The notes beneath the pieces were generated by a model. The model saw nothing but the letters and a program-made list of their open reading frames with translations. It was not told where the DNA came from and did no database searches. Shown here in pieces: positions 16,211-23,847 of a stretch of DNA of 33,596 bases (its first letter is position 1; each line of letters begins with the position of its first letter). The DNA is taken from positions 1 to 33,596 of the forward strand of contig CALLUQ010000188.1 in the NCBI GenBank assembly GCA_938010565.1, written 5' to 3'. This DNA is from an uncultured Flavobacteriales bacterium (GTDB lineage Bacteria > Bacteroidota > Bacteroidia > Flavobacteriales_D > CALLUQ01). The position numbers were made by a program, and so were the translations under genes.

Positions 16211-16972
16211 TTAGTCTTCGTTTTCCAATACGGCAGCCAACTCATCGGTCATTTCGAGGTTGTGAAAAACGTTTTGCACATCATCATCCTCTTCGAATTT
16301 ACCGATCAACCGAAGTACTTCTCTGGCTTCGTTTAACGGAATTGTTTTTGTGTTATTTGGAATGCGTTGCAATTCGGCATTTTTCACTTCGATCTTCATG
16401 GCTTCCAGCTTGGCCTGCATGCTGCCAAAGGCTTCAAATGCAGTGTAGATCAAGGTGGTTTCTTCGCCAAACTCAACTTCGTTGGCACCGCCATCAATCC
16501 ACTCCAGCTCAAGTGCTTCGGGATTATGGTCTTTGATGGCCTCCCGATCAATATTAAAAACGCCTTTGCGGTCAAAAATAAATTCCAGAGAGCCATTGGT
16601 GCCTAAACGACCTCCGTTTTTTGTGAAATAGGAACGAACTGCCGCAACGGTACGATTCAGGTTGTCGGTGGTGCATTCTACATAAATCGCAATGCCGTGC
16701 GGAGCATACCCTTCGTAAGTGGTTTCCTGCAATACCGCTCCATCTTCTCCGGAGGCTTTTTTAATGGCACGCTCAATGGTGTCTTTCGGAATGTTGGCCC
16801 CTTTGCCATTTTGCACCGCCAGCCGTAGTTTGGGGTTGCTTTCCACATCCGTACCGCCATCGCTTGCCGCAATGGTAATTTCCTTGACAATGCGCGTCCA
16901 TTGTTTTCCGCGTTTTTTATCCTGTGCGGCTTTTCGGTGTTTGATGTTCGCCCATTTGCTATGTCCGGCCAT
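16211..16972 (-). CDS. yebC: YebC/TACO1 family protein
   Basis: A 253-residue cytoplasmic protein with the canonical start MAGHSKWANIKHRKAAQDKKRGK, followed by LRLAVQNGKGANIPKDTIERAIKKASG and the middle segment YEGYAPHGIAIYVEC. The family was long annotated as DNA-binding transcriptional regulators. More recent work links YebC/TACO1 proteins to ribosome function and relief of stalling at proline-rich sequences. The sequence alone does not decide between these. It is first in a unit with lgt. Confidence 0.95.
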   Translation of the reverse strand: MAGHSKWANIKHRKAAQDKKRGKQWTRIVKEITIAASDGGTDVESNPKLRLAVQNGKGANIPKDTIERAIKKASGEDGAVLQETTYEGYAPHGIAIYVECTTDNLNRTVAAVRSYFTKNGGRLGTNGSLEFIFDRKGVFNIDREAIKDHNPEALELEWIDGGANEVEFGEETTLIYTAFEAFGSMQAKLEAMKIEVKNAELQRIPNNTKTIPLNEAREVLRLIGKFEEDDDVQNVFHNLEMTDELAAVLENED

Positions 16973-17500
16973 TGGTCGTCATTTTCGGTTATGCTCCTGT
17001 AAAACTAAGAAAATGCCGGTTAGAAAGCTTTCATAAAGCGCATCCCGGTATAAGAAAGGTGGCCTCAAAGTTTGTAGGATCGATGTATCGCACAAAGCCT
17101 GACTTCTTCACCCTATGTGGGTTTCAGCTTTTTCAAACGTTCCAAAAAACTCGATAAAGCAGGGCATAAAAATTGAGGCCGTACCCAAAATGCACGCGGG
17201 TTATCTCCGATGATGGGTTTTTAACTTCCGAACACTTAACCCGAACCAGCCGGAACCCAACCGGTTGATTTGTTTTTTTACAAGATGCTTGTTCAGGCAA
17301 GCATCATCTTGGCTGTTGTAGCAGTGGCAAAAAAGCAAACGCTTGCCCAAAATGGCACGAAGTGCACGGATAAGCGCCTACCAGCCGGCCGTTTTTTGCA
17401 TTGAGCCAAAACAACCTGACCGGAACGAAGATGCCACCCCGGCCACTGTTTCATAATCAGGAGCAAACGATACCATCGATCAAAATGCAATGAAAAAGTT
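16973..17500. other. Gene-free region with one hairpin, between yebC and the deaminase gene
   Basis: About 530 bases between divergent genes. It contains a perfect 8-bp stem, GATGCTTG (17284-17291) with CAAGCATC (17298-17305) and a 6-base loop, next to a T-run on its 5' side, so it is not a terminator in either direction. TAGTTTTA on the minus strand at 17007-17000 is a weak candidate -7 box for yebC. A minus-strand open frame at 17293-17490 has no recognisable content. Otherwise I see nothing in it. Confidence 0.5.
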
Positions 17501-17508
17501 TACCTTTG
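17501..17508 (+). promoter_or_regulatory. -7 promoter box of the deaminase-protease unit
   Basis: TACCTTTG, an exact TAnnTTTG, ends 21 bases before the ATG at 17530. It overlaps a TTG at 17506 that could otherwise be read as the start, so it supports 17530. Confidence 0.45.
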
Positions 17509-17529
17509 GAAGTCTTTAAGATTCCTTTG

Positions 17530-17988
17530 ATGAATACCATTGAACACCCTTCAACTCCCTGTACGGAATCGGAAAAACAGCACCGGTATGATTGTGCCTA
17601 TCTCAAAATGGCCCGGCAGTGGGCAGAACTTTCACATTGCAAAAGAAGGCAGGTAGGTGCTTTGATCGTGAAAGACGACATGATTATTTCCGATGGCTAC
17701 AACGGAACACCAAGCGGAGCAGAAAACGCTTGTGAAGATGAAAACGGAGATACCAAGTGGTACGTTTTACATGCAGAGGCAAATGCCATTACCAAAGTAG
17801 CCCGCTCTACCAACAATGCCGTTAACTCCACACTTTATCTTACCCTTTCTCCTTGCCGGGAATGTGCCAAACTCATTCATCAGGCCGGAATTAAAAGATT
17901 GGTTTACATTGACCGTTATAAAGATCCCACCGGAATCGATTTTCTTCACCGTTCCGGAATAGAAACGACACAAATTCTACAGCCGTAA
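17530..17988 (+). CDS. dCMP deaminase family protein (ComEB-like)
   Basis: A 152-residue zinc-dependent deoxycytidylate deaminase, expected to convert dCMP to dUMP for thymidylate synthesis. The zinc and catalytic motifs are complete: His81 and Glu83 in HAEANAI, and Cys109 and Cys112 in SPCRECAK. A region rich in acidic and Cys residues (ENACEDENGD) corresponds to the second metal or regulatory segment of ComEB-like enzymes. The start is the ATG after the promoter box. The S41 protease gene begins 7 bases after its stop, so the two are probably cotranscribed. Confidence 0.93.
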   Translation: MNTIEHPSTPCTESEKQHRYDCAYLKMARQWAELSHCKRRQVGALIVKDDMIISDGYNGTPSGAENACEDENGDTKWYVLHAEANAITKVARSTNNAVNSTLYLTLSPCRECAKLIHQAGIKRLVYIDRYKDPTGIDFLHRSGIETTQILQP

Positions 17989-17995
17989 CGGCCTT

Positions 17996-19654
17996 ATGAA
18001 CGACCAGAATCCCGAAAACGGGCCACTCCCTGCAACAGAAACACCAGGCAACCACAAGGCCTTTGTGTATTTCCCGTTTTTTCTTTCGGTTGCTGTGGCA
18101 CTCGGTATATGGATCGGTTATACTATGAACGGAAGTGCCTTATCCGAAAATAGCCACGCTGCATCAACGGGGAAATCGTTCAACAAGATCGGGCAAATTC
18201 TCCGCTATATTGAAAGTGAATATGTGGATACCGTAGACCATTCGGCAATGGTGGAAAAAATGGTACACCAGATGTTGCAATCTCTTGACCCGCATTCCTA
18301 TTATATTCCACCGGAAGATGTAGAAGTTTATACCGAGCCCATAGAAGGCAGTTTCAAAGGCATCGGCATCGAATTTTTAATCCAGAATGATACCGTAATG
18401 GTGGTCAATACCATTGCCGGCGGCCCTTCTCGCCGCCTGGGCATACAACCGGGCGACCGGATCGTGAAAGTGAACGACACGCTTGTAGCCGGCACAAACA
18501 TCACGAACCAACAAATTATGAAGCGCCTTAAAGGCATGGCCGGCACGGAGGTCAGCATAGACCTCCTCAGGCGGGGAGCGTCTGAATTACGCCATTACAA
18601 CATCAAGCGGGCCAATATTCCTATTCACAGCCTGGATGTTGTTTGGCAAGTGAACGATACGTTGGGGTACATCAAAGTGATCCGTTTCAGCAAAAACACA
18701 ACGGAAGAGTTTCGCAACGCTGCCATGGAATTCAAACACAAAAACATCGGGCACCTCATTCTCGATTTGCGTGGAAACGGCGGAGGTGTATTCAAAGCCG
18801 CTACGGATATGGCAGATGAATTCCTTGAAAAAGGGAAACTGATCGTTTTCAACAAAGGAAAGAACAGGCCCGAAGACAAAACTTTTGCCACCGGCAATGG
18901 CATGTTCAAAAATGTTAAACTGGCCGTTTTGATGGATCAAAACTCGGCATCGGCCAGCGAAATTGTTGCCGGTGCCATACAAGACAACGACCGGGGCATC
19001 ATCGTAGGGCGGCGTTCTTTTGGAAAGGGGTTGGTACAAACCCACAAAACACTTCCCGATGGTTCGGCCTTTCGCCTGTCTGTTTCCCGTTACCACACCC
19101 CCACCGGCCGCTGTATCCAGAAACCTTACGGCAATGGCATTGCATACAACGAAGATTATTACAGTCGTTTGGCTTCAGGCGAGCTGACTTCGCAGCACAG
19201 CATTCCTTTTCCTGACTCTCTGAGGTTCGTAACTCCAGGGGGAAACATTGTATATGGGGGTGGCGGGATCATCCCCGATGTTTTTGTGCCGGCCGATACT
19301 TCCGGGAGTAGTTTTTACCTCAGCAAACTGAACTCCGGGGGAATCCTTAACCAATTTGCTTTTTACCATACCGATAGAAACAGGGCATTTTTTAACGCTT
19401 ATGCGGGGCCCGATGTTTTCCGGAAAAATTATGAAATAAACGATGCCATGCTTGAGGAACTGGCAACATACGCCGCCGGCGAAGGCATCCCAAAAGATGC
19501 GTACGGTTTCCATCGTTCTTCGGCCTACATCCGAACCCGGCTCAAAGCCCTGATTGCACGAAACCTTTTTCAAAATACCGGCTATTTCCCGGTTTTGATG
19601 GAAAAAGATCCCGTATTTCTGAAAGCTATGGATGCCTTGTCCGGAAACCTGTAA
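17996..19654 (+). CDS. S41 family C-terminal processing protease
   Basis: A 552-residue tail-specific protease of the CtpA/Prc family. An N-terminal membrane anchor (about 24-43) puts the body in the periplasm. A PDZ domain (about 113-205, with FKGIGIEF and GGPSRRLGIQPGDRI) captures substrate C-termini. The peptidase core has LILDLRGNGGGV (254-265) and NSASASEIVAGA, with Ser319 as nucleophile and Lys344 in SFGKGLVQ 25 residues later, the spacing of the known Ser-Lys dyad. The roughly 150-residue C-terminal extension is common in Bacteroidota homologues. It follows the deaminase gene by 7 bases. Specific substrates are unknown. Confidence 0.93.
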   Translation: MNDQNPENGPLPATETPGNHKAFVYFPFFLSVAVALGIWIGYTMNGSALSENSHAASTGKSFNKIGQILRYIESEYVDTVDHSAMVEKMVHQMLQSLDPHSYYIPPEDVEVYTEPIEGSFKGIGIEFLIQNDTVMVVNTIAGGPSRRLGIQPGDRIVKVNDTLVAGTNITNQQIMKRLKGMAGTEVSIDLLRRGASELRHYNIKRANIPIHSLDVVWQVNDTLGYIKVIRFSKNTTEEFRNAAMEFKHKNIGHLILDLRGNGGGVFKAATDMADEFLEKGKLIVFNKGKNRPEDKTFATGNGMFKNVKLAVLMDQNSASASEIVAGAIQDNDRGIIVGRRSFGKGLVQTHKTLPDGSAFRLSVSRYHTPTGRCIQKPYGNGIAYNEDYYSRLASGELTSQHSIPFPDSLRFVTPGGNIVYGGGGIIPDVFVPADTSGSSFYLSKLNSGGILNQFAFYHTDRNRAFFNAYAGPDVFRKNYEINDAMLEELATYAAGEGIPKDAYGFHRSSAYIRTRLKALIARNLFQNTGYFPVLMEKDPVFLKAMDALSGNL

Positions 19655-19728
19655 AAGCCCATTGCTCATCACGATGAGCGATCGAAAAATTCCATCTGCT
19701 TCTTTCCCGGCCCGGCCCGCAATTTTGC

Positions 19729-19736
19729 TATCTTTA
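19729..19736 (+). promoter_or_regulatory. Weak -7 box upstream of the superoxide dismutase gene
   Basis: TATCTTTA matches TAnnTTTG except for the last base, 43 bases before the ATG at 19780. No good -33 element is seen. Confidence 0.3.
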
Positions 19737-19779
19737 TCCATCAAAAAAATATTGTTTCATCCTCTAAATACCAGTTAAT

Positions 19780-20388
19780 ATGGCTTTTAAATTACCTGCT
19801 CTCCCCTATGCAGAAGATGCATTGGAACCCCATATTGATGCACAAACCATGGGCATCCACCATGGTAAACATCACAACGGATATACCAACAATCTGAATG
19901 CGGCCATCGCAGGCACCGATCTCGACGGACAATCGATCGAAAACATTCTTCGTCACCTTGATATGAACAACGGAGCACTTCGCAACAACGGTGGAGGGTA
20001 TTACAACCACTGCCTTTTTTGGGAAGTGATGACTCCAGACGGTGGCGGAAAGCCAAATGGTGAGTTGGCAGATGCCATCGCTGCTGCCTACGGCTCTTTT
20101 GATGCTTTTAAAGATGCTTTTTCGAAAGCAGCAGCCACGCGTTTTGGTTCGGGCTGGGCATGGCTCTGCGTGAAAAAAGGCGGTGCGGTAGAGGTTTGTT
20201 CTTCTGCCAATCAGGACAACCCGCTAATGCCAGGCATCGGTTGCGAAGGCACCCCCGTTCTTGGGTTGGATGTTTGGGAGCATGCGTATTACCTGAAATA
20301 CCAAAACCGCCGGCCCGATTATATCGGCGCTTTTTTTGAGGTGATCAATTGGAGCGAGGTAGCCCGCCGGTATGCTGCCGCAAAGTAA
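19780..20388 (+). CDS. sod: Superoxide dismutase, Fe/Mn family
   Basis: A 202-residue cytoplasmic enzyme that dismutates superoxide to oxygen and hydrogen peroxide. The N-terminus [18 protein letters not shown] and the helix [16 protein letters not shown] contain the first metal ligand, His27. The second is the His of YNHCLFW, and the Asp and His of DVWEHAYY complete the site. GSGWAWL is the active-site neighbourhood. [10 protein letters not shown] leans toward the Mn-type subgroup, but Fe or cambialistic use cannot be excluded. It is probably monocistronic, with a terminator just downstream. Confidence 0.96.
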   Translation: MAFKLPALPYAEDALEPHIDAQTMGIHHGKHHNGYTNNLNAAIAGTDLDGQSIENILRHLDMNNGALRNNGGGYYNHCLFWEVMTPDGGGKPNGELADAIAAAYGSFDAFKDAFSKAAATRFGSGWAWLCVKKGGAVEVCSSANQDNPLMPGIGCEGTPVLGLDVWEHAYYLKYQNRRPDYIGAFFEVINWSEVARRYAAAK

Positions 20389-20405
20389 TTTTTCCCCGAT
20401 CCAAG

Positions 20406-20436
20406 AACCGTCTTGTGACCATCGAGGCGGTTTTTT
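20406..20436 (+). terminator. Candidate intrinsic terminator after the superoxide dismutase gene
   Basis: AACCG (20406-20410) can pair with CGGTT (20428-20432), followed by a T-run to 20436. The loop is long (17 bases), so the stem is modest. Position 18 bases after the stop supports the call. Confidence 0.5.
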
Positions 20437-20491
20437 GGGTGCCCCTTTTGAAGTTAAAAAATCCATGAGGATCCGTTGATCCAAAGCAGAG

Positions 20492-21229
20492 CTATATCTC
20501 CACCCGGGAACAGTAAGCCTTTTGACGGAGGAATTGGTAGGGGCCTTTTATACGAACCGTTTCCAGATCCGACAGTCCGTTTTTTCCTTTCCAGGCATTC
20601 CTATCCTGCAATAAAAAGTCTCTTTCGGGGTTTACGAGGCTGCTGATTTTTTTGGAGTGAATGTGTTTCATCTCTACATAACTGCCTGTCCGGGGTTTCA
20701 CAATCCGAAGCCCCCGTTCAACGGTTCGCAGGTAAAGCTCATCATCTTCCGCACCCCAACCCCAAAAGTTATTGGGAAAACCATTGACCTGAACAAAGTC
20801 ACGCATGTTAAAAGAACAGGCTCCTCCAAAAAAGCCTTCCAGATGACGGTATTTATTCCAATTGGCCGCCAGATGAATTGGCGTGTCCGGATACTGACCG
20901 TAAAATGCAAACAATTGTCGGTCAGGCAAAAGGTCTACATCATGAAAAATGCAATAATCGCATCCCATATCCAAGGCTTGCATGAAACCAACATTCAGCA
21001 GCTTTCCCCGATTGAATTTTCGCCCGTCATGGCTTTGTTCCACGACAAGTATCACAAAATCCCGGTGGTGCAATTCGGTTAAATAACGGTTCATGAAAGG
21101 GATGAAAACCGACAACTGTTTGCTCCGTTTCTGGTACGCGTTATCCCGAAAAGGAACGATGATCGCCAACTTAGCGAATATCTCCTCTTCTCTCTGATAC
21201 GGCAATCCGGTTTTAGCAGATAGGATCAT
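20492..21229 (-). CDS. GT7 (beta-1,4-galactosyltransferase-like) glycosyltransferase
   Basis: A 245-residue GT-A-type enzyme that closely resembles the catalytic part of animal beta-1,4-galactosyltransferases (GT7). It shows LAIIVPFRDN, FNRGKLLNVGF, the metal-binding motif HDVDLLP (96-102), GGACSF (135-140), VQVNGFPNNFWGWGAEDDE (147-164) and a MKHIH segment. It probably transfers galactose or a related sugar to a surface glycan or glycoprotein. There is no membrane segment, so it is cytoplasmic. The ATG at 21229 shares one base with the preceding stop (TGATG); the TTG one codon earlier is less likely. Last gene of a three-gene unit. Confidence 0.85.
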   Translation of the reverse strand: MILSAKTGLPYQREEEIFAKLAIIVPFRDNAYQKRSKQLSVFIPFMNRYLTELHHRDFVILVVEQSHDGRKFNRGKLLNVGFMQALDMGCDYCIFHDVDLLPDRQLFAFYGQYPDTPIHLAANWNKYRHLEGFFGGACSFNMRDFVQVNGFPNNFWGWGAEDDELYLRTVERGLRIVKPRTGSYVEMKHIHSKKISSLVNPERDFLLQDRNAWKGKNGLSDLETVRIKGPYQFLRQKAYCSRVEI

Positions 21230-22095
21230 CAATCGGGGGAGTTGGCCTCTCTTTTGGATTGAAAATAAAGCAATGCTCCCTTCAGTTCATTGATGACCCG
21301 AAAGTGTGGATGTTCTCCGTATTTGGGTCTGGAGTCAGCGGTCATTTGCAAGCCCTTCAGCCAGGCATCGATAAAGCCCTGTTCATACATGGATGCATAA
21401 TACGCCCCTCTTCCGATATCATTGTCTTCGCGCAGTTTCATCACCTCACCCCTGGCTTTCCTTTGATGGTGGTGGAATACCCTCAAACCGGGGAGAAATG
21501 CCCCGCTGAAACCTTGCAATGAGGCACGGCCAACCAACGCTATGTCTTCACAGCGCATATCGGTACCGGCTCCCATGGCGGTATCAAAACCGCCAATGGC
21601 ATCAAATACCGAACGATGAACAACCATATTGGCCCCTTGTATCAACCCTGCGGGGATAAAAGTGCGCGGAGGGATCAGCTGAAAATCCTCTTGGTAATTG
21701 ATGCTTTCCATGGCATCCTGCTGATCCCACAACAAAATTTGGCCGCCGCAAAATTGAAATCGATCCCTATTAAAATCGTGGAATAAGGCCTCAAAGTAAT
21801 CGCCCTTCAAATAACAGTCATCATCTGTAAATACGAGCAACTCTCCCGACGCCTTTTGTATGCCCCTATTGCGAGCGTGGCTCAGGCCTGTTTGTTGCTG
21901 GTTTTCAACCACTACCCTAAAAGCCACTTCCGCGGCAAAAGCCTGCATGATCTCTAAGGTGTTGTCCGTGGAGTGGTTGTCAATGAGCACGAGTTCAATA
22001 TCGTATTGCAGCATTGCTGCCAAAGGAAGTTGGTGTAGCGCACGGTAGAGTTGTGTTGCCCGGTTTCTGGAGCATAGGATCAAACTGGTTTTCAT
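21229..22095 (-). CDS. Family 2 glycosyltransferase
   Basis: A 288-residue GT-A enzyme of family GT2, cytoplasmic. The nucleotide-sugar fold begins TSLILCSRNRATQLYRAL, then LVLIDNHSTDNT (36-46), SHARNRGI, and the metal motif FTDDDC with Asp91-93. The acceptor region has GAGTDMRCEDIAL with Glu183-Asp184 as candidate catalytic base, and HHHQRKARG after it. The donor sugar cannot be deduced. It begins 5 bases after the upstream two-domain transferase and overlaps the GT7 gene by one base, so the three act as one translational unit. Confidence 0.9.
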   Translation of the reverse strand: MKTSLILCSRNRATQLYRALHQLPLAAMLQYDIELVLIDNHSTDNTLEIMQAFAAEVAFRVVVENQQQTGLSHARNRGIQKASGELLVFTDDDCYLKGDYFEALFHDFNRDRFQFCGGQILLWDQQDAMESINYQEDFQLIPPRTFIPAGLIQGANMVVHRSVFDAIGGFDTAMGAGTDMRCEDIALVGRASLQGFSGAFLPGLRVFHHHQRKARGEVMKLREDNDIGRGAYYASMYEQGFIDAWLKGLQMTADSRPKYGEHPHFRVINELKGALLYFQSKREANSPD

Positions 22096-22100
22096 ACCTG

Positions 22101-23615
22101 CTATCCTTTAAAAGGGTGGGCAATGGCAAACTTTTCTTCTATTCCTTCCGGTACCGGTGGCAACCATTGGGAGTAGATCTCGGGCCAGTCGATCATTCTG
22201 ATGCGGCACTCGCGGCAAGCCCAGCCAATAAGCCAATCAAAGCTGGTCAGGCCTTTGTAGAGCGGACGATTTAACAGCGTCTGGTTTATGCACCAGGGCG
22301 GGCGCTCCCGGGCAAAGTCCGGATGGAGAAAATACCGGGTTTCATATAAATGTTTCGCCACATCCCTTGTAAACCCAATACATCCTCCTTGAATGGAGAA
22401 CAGGGTCTCCTGATGCTGTACCGTACCAAAAATGGCAGAATAGTCGGGCAGTTTCTTAAACTTTTTAAAAACCCGGGTATCCGGATCGATCTTAAATAGG
22501 TACTTGCTGTTCGTCGCTTCTAAAAAGTGACGAAGCATTTCATGCACAATTTTACCTCCGTGCCGGATCGGCATTAGGTTTTCTCCGTAAAAAAAGATGC
22601 CATGGTACGCTTCGGTTATTTTTTTAAATGCAGGGTTGGGGTCGCCATCGGAACGTATGATCAATTGGGCGTAGGGGTATACTTTTCGCAATTGTGCCAG
22701 GCAAACTTCCAAAAGGGATAAGTCTTCAAATACATTGATATAAAAAGCCAAATCCGTTTCCAAAAGAGGCAAGGCATTGGGAGGTGACGGCCTGTCTGTG
22801 GGCCCATCAACGGGTGTTACCCATTCCCATTTTTGGGCGTCTTGCTTTTGCAGACCAGGTTCATTGGAATAACCTCCAACATAATAACGCAACGTGAAAG
22901 CCTCGCTTTGTACGAGCGTTGCTCCCGATCGTATAACGTTGTCTAAAAGCTTGTCATCCTCGGCCTTGTTTTCAACAAACTCCCGATAAGAGAAATCAGA
23001 GGGCATGGGGTTTTCTGCCATCAATCTACGTTTGAGCAGCCACGCTCCCGTGATCACGCGGTAGTGAAACCCCTCAATAGCGCATTCCTTTATCTCATTA
23101 GACCCTTTGCTAACTATGCCTTTTTGCAGCAGATCGGCGTATTTTTCTTTACCCAAGGCCTGGGTTCTACACCAAGGCCACTGCTCTTCCAAAAACGGAG
23201 AATCATTCCGATAAAATACTTTGATGTGGGAATAGGCTGCATCTGCTTGTTCTTTTTGGGCTGCTTCATAAAGCAACCTCAGGTGAGAAGGCTCATATTG
23301 ATCGTCATCATCCAGCAGGCTTACCCAGTCCGTCCAAGCCCATGCTGTCAAGCGATTTCGCCGGTCGGCCAATAGTTCCGGTCCGCTTCGCTCGTTTTCG
23401 CTTCTGGCTATTTCAAACCACGCAAAGTTTGGGGTAAATTGATAACGTTCTTGCAGGAATTGAATGGTAGCGGCACATTCATCGACCAGAATAAGGTGAA
23501 TCACCTTGCCCCGGTAATCTTGCCGCCTGACGGATTCGATGCATTTTTTCAACAAAAATGGTCGTCCTCTTGTAACGGTTAAGGCGGTAATTGGGGCATG
23601 TACTTCCTGACTCAT
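22101..23615 (-). CDS. Two-domain glycosyltransferase
   Basis: A 504-residue protein with two GT-A-like halves. Residues about 7-250 are a GT2 domain (ITALTVTRGRPFLLKKCIESV, metal motif SLLDDDDQYEPSH at 99-111, and an AEDDKLLDN segment at 218-226). Residues about 285-500 look like a second, different transferase domain with LIIRSDGDPN, the acidic motif FKIDPDTRVF (374-383, Asp377 and Asp379) and FSIQGGCIGF. Two transfer steps in one polypeptide, as in bifunctional polymerases, is an inference. It is the first gene of the unit, with the glmS terminator 76 bases upstream. No membrane segments. Confidence 0.8.
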   Translation of the reverse strand: MSQEVHAPITALTVTRGRPFLLKKCIESVRRQDYRGKVIHLILVDECAATIQFLQERYQFTPNFAWFEIARSENERSGPELLADRRNRLTAWAWTDWVSLLDDDDQYEPSHLRLLYEAAQKEQADAAYSHIKVFYRNDSPFLEEQWPWCRTQALGKEKYADLLQKGIVSKGSNEIKECAIEGFHYRVITGAWLLKRRLMAENPMPSDFSYREFVENKAEDDKLLDNVIRSGATLVQSEAFTLRYYVGGYSNEPGLQKQDAQKWEWVTPVDGPTDRPSPPNALPLLETDLAFYINVFEDLSLLEVCLAQLRKVYPYAQLIIRSDGDPNPAFKKITEAYHGIFFYGENLMPIRHGGKIVHEMLRHFLEATNSKYLFKIDPDTRVFKKFKKLPDYSAIFGTVQHQETLFSIQGGCIGFTRDVAKHLYETRYFLHPDFARERPPWCINQTLLNRPLYKGLTSFDWLIGWACRECRIRMIDWPEIYSQWLPPVPEGIEEKFAIAHPFKG

Positions 23616-23691
23616 AGAAAAATAGCATTAAAAAGCGTATCCCGATGAAGTTGACCACCCCTCTTGCTTTGTAATGAATGAGATGCATTAC

Positions 23692-23721
23692 AAAAAACCA
23701 CGCCTTCGGGCGTTGTTTTTT
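23692..23721 (-). terminator. Bidirectional intrinsic terminator after the glgA-like/DUF4270/glmS unit
   Basis: Stem ACGCC (23700-23704), TTCG loop (23705-23708) and GGCGT (23709-23713), extended by an A-run at 23692-23697 pairing with a T-run at 23716-23721, with one mismatch. Each strand reads stem then T-run, so it can end transcription both ways. It lies about 125 bases past the glmS stop and just upstream of the glycosyltransferase unit, separating the two. Confidence 0.8.
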
Positions 23722-23847
23722 CCCAAATAAACCCGTTGATGTGCCGTTGCATCGCATACAGCGAAAAACCCTGAAGCATCATTTGGATCGCAGGTGCAAT
23801 TTCCATTTACCGGAGAAGTGAAGTTCCTTTTTCCGGCAGGCTCTATT

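Noticed and set aside
17284-17305. 8-bp hairpin as a terminator for yebC or the deaminase gene
   Set aside because: No T-run follows the stem on either strand, and it sits upstream of both genes rather than after a stop.
17293-17490. Minus-strand 65-codon frame upstream of the deaminase gene
   Set aside because: No recognisable content, no promoter box, and it contains one arm of a hairpin; probably chance.
23616-23624. TATTTTTC on the minus strand as the glycosyltransferase promoter
   Set aside because: It ends only 1 base before the start codon, has a mismatch at the key G and lacks a -33 element, so I do not call it.
23612-23806. Small minus-strand frame before the glycosyltransferase unit
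   Set aside because: It runs through the strong terminator hairpin and shows no homology I can recognise.
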